From NCBI RefSeq assembly GCF_027595985.1, contig NC_073306.1:155060472-155124471 (forward strand): DNA of 64,000 nt, written 5' to 3'. This document shows positions 12,286 to 23,525 of the stretch, piece by piece; the stretch's first letter is position 1, and every line of letters starts with the position of its first letter. Source of the stretch: Sorex araneus (Eukaryota > Chordata > Mammalia > Eulipotyphla > Soricidae). The notes beneath the pieces are model-generated. The model searched no databases, was not told the DNA's origin, and was given only the letters and a program-made list of their open reading frames with translations. The position numbers and the translations under genes were made by a program.

Positions 12286-12636
12286 AAGTCAATAACTCAG
12301 AGTTGCAAATTTATTTTGGAGTAGAAAGGTACATTCACAAGACTATGAGCGTACAATTCAATTGGGAGAAAGGCACATATGATCCCTGTGTCCCGCCACA
12401 CACGATCTCTGATCACAGAAACAGGACTGAGGCCCGAACACTGCAAGATGTGGCCTCCAAAGAAACACAAAAAGCGAAAGACCAGCTTTTAATTTATATG
12501 GATTTGGAAGCATATTATAAGATAGCCATTAATGTGGGGTAGCTTTCAAAAATGGACACAGCGAGGTTGGATCTATCCTTGACTTATAGGTTTATTTGCC
12601 AGTATGATCATTTTTATTTTTAATTTTAATTATTTT

Positions 12637-13319
12637 CATCATCATCATCATCATCCCATTAATCATCGAATTTCTCGAGCGGTCTCAGTAACGTCTCCAT
12701 TCATCCTACCCCTGAGATTTTAGAAGCCTCTCTTTACTCATCCTTCCCAATGATAACCCATTGGAGGCTCTTTCAGGGTCAGTGGAATGAGACCCGGCAT
12801 TGTTACTGGTTTTGGCATATGAATACATCACGGGGAGTTTGTGAGACTGTCCCATGTGGGCAGGAAACTCTCCGTAGCTTGCCAGGTTCTCCGAGAGAGA
12901 AGTAGGTTATAAGTTTCTCGACCGTGCACCTTCGGGATCTTGGTCTTAAGTATCTAGATGTTGGCCGCTGGTGGGATTACACAGTACCAGGGGCAGTCCC
13001 TGGGTGTGACCGCCTAGCTAATGGAAAATGGGAAATCTTGGCGGAAGAGGCCCAGTCTGGATCTGAGCAGGCTTGGAGGTCTCAGCCACGGGTCCCACAC
13101 ACCTGGGTTCCTCTGCCAGTACCTTCATGCATGAGGCTTGTCCGAAAGTGTGGAGAGGGGCCTTGAGCATGGCTGTGGCTGGCTCTGGAGGTCTTCAGCC
13201 ACAGGAGCTCTGCTTGGGGAGGGGAGGGAAGCTGGGGGCGGGGAGGGAAGCTGGAGCCCACAGACTCTGAGGGGCCCTGGGGAAGACAGCCAGGCACGCG
13301 GGCAAGAGACTCTCTTTCC
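12637..13319 (-). mobile_element. D-C composite retroelement with TSD
   Basis: A 683 bp element, minus orientation, flanked by identical 14 bp 'attttaattatttt' at 12623-12636 and 13320-13333 (a low-complexity TSD, but exactly at both ends). Reading from the tail: (ATC)n at 12637-12656; an RTE-like tail segment at about 12657-12702; a C-specific segment ('cctgagattttagaagcctc', 'aggctctttcagggtcag') at about 12703-12800; a SINE-B-like segment with 'agcttgccaggttctccgag'; then a GC-rich D head to 13319. It has no tRNA-like head and no poly(A). It has no coding capacity. It shows that C and D moved as one unit. Confidence 0.85.
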
Positions 13320-13333
13320 ATTTTAATTATTTT

Positions 13334-13767
13334 ATTTTTAATTATTCAAGCATCATTTCTATGTACCTATGTTTTGGTCAATGTACACTCTAAGAATAAT
13401 TGCAAATTGAAAAAAGCAAGGTATAGATTTTTGGCTGGTAAGCAAAAATTATATTTTATTTACAAACATTTCACAAAATTTGCATGACATGTTTATAATT
13501 AAAATCTCAACTCCTATTTGTTGTTAATCATCACAAAGAACAAATATTTAATTATACGTGGCTTCTCTTTTATCAAAAATTAAAATTTCCATAATAAAAA
13601 TTATGAATCTGTTATTTTTCACACAATGCTTTCACTTTTTAAAGTTCTAATGAGATTGTGATCACTTCATATATAAAGTTAAATTAAAGAAAATAATCAA
13701 CACTTTTTTAGCTATTTCTATTATCATTGTATTTTATAGCTATGATATCAAGGATTTTATAGTAGTA
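13334..13767. other. AT-rich sequence
   Basis: Nothing recognised. Confidence 0.6.
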
Positions 13768-14010
13768 GCACTGTAGTACTGTCATCCCCTTGTTCATCGA
13801 TTTGCTCAAGAGGACACTAGTAACGTCTCCATTGTGAGACTTATTACTGTTTTTGGCATATCAATATGCCACAGGGAGCTTGCCAGGCTCTGCCATGTGG
13901 GCAGGATACTCTTGGTAGCTTGCCGGACTGTTCGAGAGAGATGGAGGAATCAAACCCGGGTCGGCCGCATGCAAGGCAAATGCCTTATCCGCCGTGCTGT
14001 TGGTCCACCC
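13768..14010 (-). mobile_element. SINE-B, full length
   Basis: Tail 'tactgtcatccccttgttc', 'agtaacgtctccattgtgag', body, and a well-kept head with 'aatcaaacccgggtcggc' (box B complement). Short 'tagtag' strings on both sides hint at a TSD but are not diagnostic. Confidence 0.9.
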
Positions 14011-14234
14011 CTTTGTAGTAGTATTGCTACAAATGATTAATTCTGGCACCAAATACTTTATATGAGTCAGGGATAAAGATAGATACAAACATCCTGTGAA
14101 CAAAAATGAAAACCAGAGTCAAAGGTGACAAATAATATAGTCATATTTACAAAAGTCAATAATTCAAGATAAAACTATCCAATATAAGTTGGAGCACCAA
14201 TTTGTAGATAGCTCATCTAGGAATTTATTTTTTG

Positions 14235-15985
14235 CACTTCTATCCATGTTGTCACAAATGGAAAGATTTCACTGATCTTTTTAAATGTTATTTAGGCACA
14301 ATGATTTACAATGTTGATAATGGCAGGGTTTCATTAAAACAAGCAAACAAACAAAAACCAAATATTCCAATAACACACTCCAACAGTGTCAACTTAATAC
14401 CAACATATTCCAGTGCCACTCACCCACATCCTATTACACTTCTCCCCTAAGGTGAGATACTTCCCACTTAAGACCAATTTTCAGTTTTGTTGCATTTCCT
14501 TTCTACATTATTTTGTTTTCAACATATGAAGAAGATCATTTTTTTTATCTGTTCTTTTTTTTTTACTGACTCCCTTCAGCCATCTATAATCCAGATCCAC
14601 TCATTTTTCGTTTGGTTGTTTTTTTTTTTTAATTGAATCATCTGTTTTCTGACACTTGAGCACTTGAGCTGCCTTCAGTGTTTAACCATTATGAGTGAGC
14701 TAACAACGAATATAGGAGTGCAGGTGTCTTTTATCAAGAGAGTTTTTAAACCCTTGGAATAAATGACAAGAAGTAGAATTACTGGATCATATGGGAGATC
14801 AAGTCCTCTTTTTTTGAGAGGTGTCCCTATTGTTTTCCAGAAAGACTGGGCCAGTGAACATTTCCACCAGCAGGGGATGTGGGATTCTTTTATCCACATT
14901 CCCACTAACACTCCTTATATTTTGTCTTTGTGATGTATGCCAGTCTCGCTGGTGTGAGGTGGTAGCCCATTGTTGTTTAGATGTGCATTTGGCTGCTGCT
15001 GCTGCTGCTGCTGATATTTTCTATATAAACTTTCTGGCAATTTACATCTCTTCTTTGAGAAATGTCTAACTCATCTCCCCCCCTCATTTTTGATAGAGTT
15101 GGTTTAACTTTTTATTTTACTGTTTGTCCAGTTTCTTATATATCTTGGATATTTACCTTTTGTTAGAAGAGTGGTGGGTAAATACTCCCTCCCAGTTTAT
15201 GAGGTGTCTTTTGGGTCTAGTCATTGTTTGTTGTGTAGTGCAGAAATTTCTTAGTTTGAGGCAATCCTTTTAGTTAATCTTTACTTCTGTTTCCTTTTTC
15301 CAATGGCTTTGAATCATAGAAGAGTCCTCTAGATGCAATGACCTCTAGATGCAGAAGATTTCGGCACATGTTCCTTCAATATAATTTATGGATTGGAAGA
15401 AATAATATTGTCTAAATGGCAATCCTACCCAAACTGCATTGAATCTGAATTATGCAGATTCAATGCAGTCTCAAATCAAATTCTATTGAAATATATATGG
15501 AATAATAAAGGCCCAGAAAAGCCAACGCAATCCCAGGGGAAAAGAAGATGGGAGATTTCTCCTTCCCTAATTTTAAACTATACTATCAAGCTGAAGGGAT
15601 CAAAATAGTGTGTTATTGAAATAAGGACAGATTCTCAGGCTAATAAAATAGAACTGAAAGTCCACAGGTATATGTCAGGTTTACAAACATGCAATCTTTG
15701 ACACAGAAGCACAATATATAAAGTAGAGCAAAGAAATCCTCTTCAACAAATGATGCTGGTAAAATTGGTCAGAAACATGCAAAAAACATGATATCAGACT
15801 CACTTTTGAATAAAATCATGCACAAAAGGAATTTTATCTATTTTAATATTTAATATACATTTTAATAATTTAATTAATTAAAGTAACTAATAATTAATTT
15901 GCGTTTATTCAAATACAATGGATTAAAGACCTTGAAACCAGACCAGTATGCATAAATTATATACAAGATTTCATTTATTCTTATT
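14235..15985 (-). mobile_element. Old L1 with 5' inversion (twin-priming structure)
   Basis: Minus-strand part (about 15390 down to 14235): ORF2 C-terminal region, including a WWKCSLAQSFWKTIGTPLKK stretch at about 14800-14870, then an older 3' UTR. Plus-strand part (about 15394-15985): the neighbouring upstream ORF2 region (IVXMAILPKL, LKYIWNNKGP, then IQWIKDLETRP). In ORF2 order the plus part ends where the minus part begins, and the two are joined in opposite orientation. That is the arrangement left by twin priming. An AT-rich insertion of about 70 bp sits at 15830-15900 inside the inverted part. It is much more diverged than the 0-2 and 7-10 kb L1s. Confidence 0.8.
14992..15012 (+). repeat. 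(GCT)7 trinucleotide run
   Basis: Seven uninterrupted GCT units inside the old L1 ORF2. In the L1 sense (minus) strand this is (CAG/AGC)n and would read as a glutamine run. Younger copies have no such run here, so it expanded after insertion. Confidence 0.95.
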
Positions 15986-16912
15986 GCTAAGTCAATTACA
16001 TAGTAAATAATGGGAGTGGCTTTGATCATTATGGTAGTGAATATAACATAATACATACAGATGCTGACATTAGTGATTTTCAGCTGAAATCTGTGTCTTT
16101 CAATAAACCAATGTTACTTCCATAAAATAAAAAGAATTATTTTTCAAGCTTGCGTGGAAGAGATGACTATTTTGACTGTGCCCAGTAGCTTCTGCATGGT
16201 AGAATGAGCTATGTATTTTTCTGGGGACATTCTGGCTTCATGTTTTCTAGCTTACTGTTCCCTGTAGGATATGACTGATTTAAAAAACAACAACAAAAAG
16301 AGTGCATATCTCTGGGGAAAAAAATGTTTGCAGTGAACATGAGGTCAAAGTTATAAAAGTAAAATATTGGGAGTTTATACTCACAAACTATTTTTTAATT
16401 GCCTTTCCATTTTTATTTAATATCAATTTCACAAGGCAACTCTAAGCTATGCTATGATATGTAGGGAAATATTAGTAGTTACTACGCTGACCTGTGTTAC
16501 ACATTAAGGGAACAGGCTCTGCAAAAAGTCAATGATGATAACAGATTTCACCATCTCTTCCTAGATTGTTACCAGCAGAACAGGCAATGACCACTCACAA
16601 ATCTTTCCATTATAACAGCGTTATCCACCTGTATTAGATTTCAAATGGCATGCATAACTACAAGCACCCAAATAGCAGGTGTTTTATGAATGTTTCCACA
16701 TCTCTGTATGCTGTAACTGAATAGGAGACAAGGCAAACATAAAATGGAATTTCACTACTTAAGACACAAATTAATGACAATTTGAAAATTCTGCCTCACT
16801 CATGTTTCTGTTATGTTTATTTTCTTAACCATAAAACAACCCATACTGCTGCTTTATTGCTTAGATTTTTCATTGTGATAAAATTAGGGGATAAATATCT
16901 GATATATTCACT
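15986..16912. other. AT-rich unique sequence
   Basis: No gene or repeat recognised. Confidence 0.55.
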
Positions 16913-17195
16913 CACAAGGCATCAAAAATCAGATGGGCCAGACACAAAATGCGATTCAGAGACGACCTCTGGACTAGAGCTGTTACCAACTGCATTCCAC
17001 AGGACATCAAAAGACCATGTGGCCGCCCACCAAAGAGATGGTCAGACTTCTTCGCCAAAACCCTGAACAATTTGAGGTTCTTCCTGTTCCTGGAGCGAGC
17101 AGATATCACTGGGCTACACTAGCACTCGGCAGGGACAAATGGAGACGTTACTAGTGCCTGCTAGAGCAACTTGAAGATCAACAGGATCACAAGTA
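16913..17195 (+). mobile_element. RTE-clade LINE, 3' end of ORF plus 3' tail
   Basis: C-terminal end of an endonuclease/reverse-transcriptase polyprotein of the RTE type. Frame from 16916: RW-RHKMRFRDDLWTRAV, then CIPQDIKRPCGRPPKRWSDFF, the conserved GRPP-RW block of RTE proteins. After a frameshift between about 17060 and 17083, the next frame reads VPGASRYHWATLALGRDKW and RRY, ending at the TAG at 17152-17154. The stretch from about 17138 ('aatggagacgttactagtgcc') through 17190 is the same sequence as the 3' tail of SINE-B and the C module in this window. No RT domain remains, so the element is a 5'-truncated fragment. The clade is assigned from remembered family motifs, not from a search. 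Confidence 0.85.
16916..17154 (+). pseudogene. RTE polyprotein C-terminus, frameshifted
   Basis: About 80 codons with one frameshift and Gly-to-Arg in the RWAGH motif (here RWARH). In intact RTE elements this region follows the reverse transcriptase and probably binds nucleic acid. Here it only serves to identify the element and the origin of the SINE tails. Confidence 0.8.
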
Positions 17196-17489
17196 ATACA
17201 TGTGAAATTCACGCACATTACACGTATTTTACTTGAAACTTTAACCATATAGTGTATTGGTAGTTTTAGAGAAGGGTGGGAATAATCTTTAATGGACAGA
17301 AAAATATCTACATTGCTAAAGCCTACTATTAGGGAACATTCACCAAGAGATAGTTGCTCTACATCAGGCCTGAACATCTTAGTCCATACAACATTAGAAA
17401 TTCTTCTGAGATTACAAAATATTCAGTAGATTCAATTTCATAGAAGACCCTTGTGTAAGGTAGGAGTTCTCTCCAGAGTACTGAAACTA
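17196..17489. other. Unique sequence
   Basis: Nothing recognised. Confidence 0.5.
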
Positions 17490-17965
17490 TGCACTCATTT
17501 TTATTGAATTTTTTTAAACTCTAAAGAGCATAGGTAATCTGCATATGTTTTAAGGTTTTAGGTTCACACCATAATCACTTCATCACAGTTCATTAGACCA
17601 ACTCTCCTTTGCATTGGCCCCTGATTCTCCATCTGCTCCTATCCACATATTCTCTCAGATGGCTTCAGTTCTGCACTCAGCTCCCAGAGAATGTTTTATT
17701 TTGATTTTGTCCTGTTCTTTCCTTTTAACTGATATGCCCCACACAAGAGTGAGATCATTCAAACTTTGTCTTCTGACTTAAAACTTCTTAGCATAATTTC
17801 CTCCAGTTTCATCCACATTGTCAATACAAACAGTTCATCATTTTTATTTCAATATATAAATTGCAGTGTGTATATAGCACGTCCTTATTGTAAATCAAAT
17901 TGCAATGACCCTAGAATGCATATATATTTTCATATTAATTTTTTAAAGTATTATTTAGATAGAGT
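17490..17965 (-). mobile_element. Ancient L1 3' end
   Basis: Minus-strand text contains the old mammalian L1 3' pattern 'attgacaatgtggatgaaac' followed by 'tggaggaaattatgctaaga'. It is heavily diverged, with no ORF2 frame left, and is of a different, older L1 type than the 7-10 kb copy. Confidence 0.7.
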
Positions 17966-19554
17966 AATTGCTAGATAGGGTATCTCTATTTTTAATATTA
18001 TAAGAACCTCTATTTTCCATATAGGTAGAGATGAATGCTTTAAAAATTATGAACCAATTATAGCATTTTACTTGCTTCTAATTATTCTGGTTAATTGCTA
18101 TTTAATAATTAATTTTATAATACTTTCAGTATGAGAGTGCTATTTTCAAGAAAGGGTAACAGAAACAGTGTTTCTCAAGAAAAAATATGAGGAGAACATA
18201 AACACAAACACAAAGGAAATGAACAATTTGATTTCCACAGCAAACATTTAATCTTAACTTTAATTTCTGACATTGGTGAATTGCCAAAGATAGTATACTA
18301 AACAGTTAACCATAAAGCATGGACTTTAGTCTAGCTCCTTTTTAATTCTATAAATAAGCCTTAGGCAATCAAATTTTCTTCAAAAAAGTGATAGGGAGAT
18401 TGAAATAATGAATATGTGAAATAAAAATGATTTATAACTCAAAATCAGAGCAATTCTTAAAGTTCACAGAAATTTGCTTTATAGTCTCTACTGATACTAG
18501 AAGGAGCAAAACTTAATACTTAGCCATTTTATGTAAAATATATCTGCATATCAACAAGGTAATTTTTTTAAATAAATAATGGACTCGCCTACAATCTTAT
18601 GATTTTTAAATTTCTGGTATGTTTGTAGAATATTTTTGAGCATTTATCTTGTGTAAACTTCAATTTGGTGACTCTAACATCCCTTTGAGAGATTCACTTG
18701 CTCTTCCTCAAACAGTGATTTTGTTTTCTCTAGATGACTAGTGAGTAGGGTAAGATGTATTAGATTTCCCAACAGGTGTTTTAAAACGATACACGCACAG
18801 CGTAATCTAATATGTCCATTCTCAGGAATGTTAAGCATGTAGACTACTAGGGGTCTGTATCAATACAGTAAAAAGAAGGGTCAATAGAGGGAAGATTATG
18901 TGCCATATATAGTCCTGCCAACCCATGTACAAACACAGTGAATTCAGGTTTCTTAAGCGGTATGATACGACATTTTTGAGCCTGGACCATTCCTGTGTTC
19001 AAATTTCAGTGCTGTCTTATACTTACTGCACAAGAAAGATACTATACACTTTACAAGAATTCTCAGTAATTTTATAATCCTGAGTTTAATTGGAGATAAC
19101 GATAGAAGCTTTTAACCAAGAATCTGTTCAAAGATGACCTGTGTTTGTTTAAACAACAGAAAGGCAGGGAGGGAGGTAGAGACTAGATTGAAAGTAGATA
19201 AAAGTAATGCTTGACACGGATCGGTTGTCTGATTAGTAGCTGACATTCGTAAGTGAAAATCCAGGTGGAAAGTGCTGAAACTAGGAAATATATGTTGGGA
19301 AAATAATAAGACATGACCTTTTCATGAAGGAAAAGAATTCGGTAGTAGAGCGTCTATTATAGTCATGACAGTTCTTCCTAGCAGACTATATTATCCACAG
19401 TAATGGAGTGAGGACCAGGCATCAGGTGTACTGTGTTGTTCTATAGTTTTCTTTTTTTTGTTGTTTTTTATTTTTGCAAATATTTCTAGGTGTGTTATGA
19501 GAATATTTTCTGGAAGAAGTTAGTACTTTAATCAGTATTTTAAGTTTCTTCTTA
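17966..19554. other. AT-rich unique sequence
   Basis: No gene, RNA gene or repeat recognised. Confidence 0.55.
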
Positions 19555-20080
19555 CCAGTCCGGTGGGCATTATCCAATCTACTGAGGGCCAGAACAGAAC
19601 CAGACTGCAAGGAAGGGTGGGTTTGCTCCCTTTTCCTTACCCTGGATCAGCCATTGTCTCCAATACATCTGCTTGCCAGACCTCAGTCCTGAAGGAGAAG
19701 CTACACTGTAGGCCACCTTGTTCTAAGGACCTCAAGTCAGAGATTGACACCAGTAGCTTCCCTGGTTCTCAGGTACAGATTTTGATTGTCAACTTGGGTC
19801 TAGGCTCTCTCCCACAGGTAAGGTATCTGCATATGAACGTAATCCCAAAGCAAGACAGCACACAGCTCAGAAGTTGTTCAACTGGGGATACTCCTCCTAC
19901 ACACACAGCAGGATGCAGAGCACTCATCATGCTATGTGTGCACTGTAAGGGATGAGTATCAACCTATTTTCTGTTCACCTCGCCTGTGATGAGTCTTTAC
20001 TGTCTAGACAATTAGGATGATTACTGATATCTCTGGCTTCTTCTAACCTAGTATATGCCAACGGGAACTCTCTATATAAC
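19555..20080 (+). repeat. Probable ancient interspersed repeat
   Basis: 'gtgggcattatccaatctac', 'agggccagaacagaaccaga' and 'tagcttccctggttctcagg' follow each other as in a widespread mammalian interspersed repeat that I recognise but cannot name reliably. A 130-codon open frame from 19563 lies within it. The frame has no recognisable domain and is taken to be accidental. Confidence 0.5.
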
Positions 20081-20260
20081 ACCTGATGATAATAAAAAAG
20101 TACTAAGTTCCGTAGATTTCTCCTAAAGGTGGGGAATGCCTCCTGTTAAGAGACGCTGCTCTGGCAGTGGGGTAGTAGGGGTCTCTTGTTTCTTACCTAG
20201 CATGCTTTGTTCCTTCCAAGAGCTGGAATCACTCATTTATAAAATGTATCATCTAATGTG

Positions 20261-20507
20261 GACTGGAGGGATAGTACAGCAGGTAGGGCGTTTGCCTTGC
20301 ACGCAGTCGACCCGAGTTCGATTCCTCCGTCCCTCTCGGAGGGCCCGGCAAGCTACTGAGAGTATCTCGCCTGCATGGCAGAGCCTGGCAAGCTACCCTT
20401 GGCGTATTCAATATGCCAAAAACAGTAACAACAAGTCTCACAATGGAGACGTTACTGGTGCCCGCTTGAGCAAATCGATGAACAATGGGACAACAGTGCT
20501 ACACTGC
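20261..20507 (+). mobile_element. SINE-B, full length with TSD
   Basis: 247 bp reference copy for the family. Head at 20261-20325 with box-A-like 'tagtacagcaggt' and box B 'agttcgattcc'; body with two related units ('ggcccggcaagctactgaga', 'gagcctggcaagctaccctt'); RTE-like tail at 20442-20492; short terminal 'acagtgctacactgc'. TSD of 13 bp with one mismatch: 'atcatctaatgtg' at 20248-20260 and 'atcatctaatatg' at 20508-20520. No poly(A) lies between the tail and the TSD. Confidence 0.95.
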
Positions 20508-20520
20508 ATCATCTAATATG

Positions 20521-22599
20521 CTTTCCACTATTTTTTATTTTAACATTTTTAAAACTGTTTCAATGCTTCAAATTCAATAACCTAGTAACACAATACTTAA
20601 GATCTATTTCCTAATAAATAATATATCTAAAATCCTATTTAAAGTGGGATAATCGTCAAGGTGTATGTGTGTGTATGAGTGTGTGTGTACCATTCTTCTC
20701 TAATCCACTCAATTATTTAGTATGTATCACTGAGTACCTTCATTTAGAAAATGACTGAAAATAGGACAGAGACACCTCCTAGCCCTGCTACTAAGGAGCT
20801 GATGATTTAGCATGTGGTGCAGACGTGGGTAATGCAAAAGCTAAGTGGTAGAGACAGGTAAGTGCAGGGTTGTAAGGAAGCAGAAATATCTTAACCACAT
20901 AGCTGGGAGCCATATTTTGAGTGACAACATCTGTCATTTTTTAGCATGTACCTACATAAATATATTTTTAGCACGTACTACATAAATAGTCTAAAATTCT
21001 AAACAATCTTCATAGAGATTCAAATTTGACAACAACATAAGAATGCTAGTCAAGTTAAAATCCCGGATACAGATGTGACTATTTACCTAATCCAACCTTT
21101 CATGAGTCATGTTTGGGTGCACCCATTGAAACACTGATGATGGGCACAGCATCTCCGTGACATGCTGATAAAAGGAAAGAGAGGCCAAATAAAACGTGGA
21201 AATCACCTGAGTGTTTATTCTGTGCAGTGATGCACATCAAGGAATTTGGAAGTCTGAGACGCAATAAGGTTGGTTTTCAATTTGCCCAGGGCAATAGGAC
21301 AGGAGACCTAAACCAGAACAAAGAGAACTGGGTGTCAGTTAAACTGTGAAACTCTTTAAAGTGGAATTATATTTCTTGACAACATATGCATTCAATAAAG
21401 TAAAGATATTTGATTGCAATTTGTACTGCATCCATTTGAAAGTTAATAATTAGCCATCAAGGGAAATGACTCTTTTCAGAGTTATGATATAATAGAATGT
21501 GTCATAATAAAACCTTTGAGGAGTGGGTGAGTAGTTTCATTTTGTTTCAGGATTAAAATTGGCTTCAATGTATAACCTCGGCAAGCACTAGAGCAGGGAA
21601 GCGTTTGTGTAAGCCTCTGTAACTCCAGGTCAGTCCCAGTCAATCATTGTTCAATGGGCTTCCTTCAGATAATACAATGGGTCTCAAAATAATCCAAGAA
21701 AAACAGTGTGAGGCCATTTCAGCTGAAGGATTATCCCATTGAGAGTTTAAATTTCACTTCTCTCTACACTCATTTTCACATTTTAATTTACTGTCAGTTT
21801 ATAGGTTCCCTCAAATAGTGATTTAGCTGTTGGGTAATATTATTGCTCAAGATCCTCTCATTGCATATAATAGCCCCTTTGTATTTAAGATAGTTTATCT
21901 CCTCTCACAAATTAGTACTGTTTGACCCACTGGAGGACAGCCCAGTTGAATGAAAGACCTGATAAGCCGCAGTCTATCTATGGATCATTCATCCCTTCAT
22001 TGCCAAAGTCAATCAACATATTTTGTGCAGACCCATGGTATATACTGTACCCAGACATGCTTGATAATCAGATAGAAATAGAGGTGGAATTTAACAGTAA
22101 TTTCTAATATTGGTGAGGGTGACATTGCATTAGGAGTCTCAAACACAGTAAAGGACACCCTTCTCTTCCTTGCAGTCTCTTCTGACTATAGATATCAGCT
22201 ACACCAATCCAGGGTTCTTTTCAGGAACTGTTTGGAAATTGCATGTGGACAATCTGGCTAATGCCCAGCACATAATGTGAAGGCTTGATGAAAGCTACCT
22301 TGACTTGTACAAGGATATACTGCCCTCATTTTGTAAAATAATTGAAACACAACCACACCGGAACCTGATTAAGTGTAATACCAAAAACAAGACAATAGTA
22401 AGGTCAACCTTACATGAACATGAATAGCTGCATTCTCGCTAAACAGTTCACAGAGGCCACCATAGTACCCCCACATGTGCTCTCTGGGGCTACACTTCTG
22501 CTCGCAGTGCTCACACATTTCTTAGTGACAATGTTATCTTAGGGTCACACACTTGTGTTGTAGTGGTCACATCTATTTTGCAGCATACTGAAGGGCGTC
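20521..22599. other. Unique sequence with faint ancient repeat
   Basis: No gene recognised. 20755-20890 resembles an old interspersed repeat ('ctaaggagctgatgatttag') too diverged to name. A (GT)n-like patch at about 20661-20690 is imperfect. Confidence 0.5.
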
Positions 22600-22742
22600 C
22601 CCTCTTTTGTGATGCCAGGAGTGTCACGACAGCAAATCTGTTGGGATCATGGTTGGCTCATGTGGGAGGCAGTGGGGATCAAACTTGTGACCTCACATTT
22701 GTAAGCAAGTACTTGTAGTCACTGACCCATTTCCTGGTTCTG
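22600..22742 (-). mobile_element. Degenerate SINE-A
   Basis: 'agtggggatcaaacttgtg' (box B complement), 'gtaagcaagtacttgtag' and 'actgacccatttcctggttc' follow SINE-A minus-strand order with many changes. The left part to about 22480 may also belong. Confidence 0.5.
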
Positions 22743-22782
22743 AAAATTTAATTTAGAGTTAAAAAGAGCTATTTGCATAACT

Positions 22783-23326
22783 AACATCACACTAATCACA
22801 CGAATCACAAAATCCCGTTGATCGTCGATTTCTCGAGCAGGCTCAGTAACCTCTCCATTCATCTTATCCCTGAGATTTTAGAAGCCTCTCTCCACTCAGC
22901 CTTCCCAATGATATCGCATTGGAGGCTCTTTCAGGGTCAGGGGAATGAGAAAGCTTGTTATTGGTGTTAGCATATGAATACACCATGGGAAGCTTGCAAG
23001 GCTCTCCCATGTGGGCAGGAAACTCTCAGTAGCCTGCTGGTTTCTCCCAGAGGGAGAAGAAGGTTATAAGATTGTTTCTGAGAGCTTGCTTTTAAGTCTC
23101 TGGATGTTGGCCATTGATGGGATTACACACACCTGGGTTCCTCTGCCACTACCTTCATGCATGAGGCTTGTTCGAACGTGTGGAGAGGGGCCTTGAGCAT
23201 GGCTGTGGCTAGGTTCCGGTGGTCTTCGGCCACCGGGAGCTCTGCTCGGGGTGGGGTGGGAAGCTGGAGCCCGTCTCCTCCGAGGGGTCCCGGTGAAGAC
23301 AGCCAGGCATGAGGTCAAGAGACTCA
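22783..23326 (-). mobile_element. D-C composite retroelement
   Basis: Same module order as 12637-13319: degraded (ATC/ACA) tail, 'ctcagtaacctctccattc', C segment ('gagattttagaagcctctc'), SINE-B-like segment, then D head with a near-palindromic core at about 23214-23244 ('ggtggtcttcggccaccggg'). Compared with the 12.6 kb copy, a segment of D of about 140 bp (matching about 12978-13105 there) is absent, so the element exists in long and short D forms. No clear TSD was found. Confidence 0.85.
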
Positions 23327-23372
23327 TCTGGTTTAATTACATATTTTTAAATAATACTGACTAATGAATACC

Positions 23373-23525
23373 CGTTTTTTTGTTTTGTTTTGTTTGAAGG
23401 CCACACCAGGCTCCTGTCAGGGCTCATTGCTGGCAGGCTCAGGAGACCATATGGAGTTGTGACGATCGATCCTAGGCCAGTTATATGAAGGACAAGTACC
23501 AGACCCACTGTACTATTGCTTGGTT
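23373..23525 (-). mobile_element. SINE-A
   Basis: Begins with the poly(A) complement ('tttttttgttttgttttg'), then body ('gctggcaggctcaggagacc') and head ('actgtactattgcttgg'). Confidence 0.82.

Noticed and set aside
12623..13333. Doubt that the 14 bp flanking match is a TSD
   Set aside because: The flank is low-complexity A/T, so chance is possible; kept as a TSD because it falls exactly at both element ends and two other composites have TSDs.
16782..17066. 94-codon frame ending in the RTE region
   Set aside because: Wrong frame; the RTE homology is in the frames starting at 16916 and, after a frameshift, at about 17083.
19563..19955. 130-codon open frame
   Set aside because: No domain, start not supported, and the DNA looks like an ancient interspersed repeat.
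20136..20516. 126-codon frame
   Set aside because: More than half of it is SINE-B sequence.
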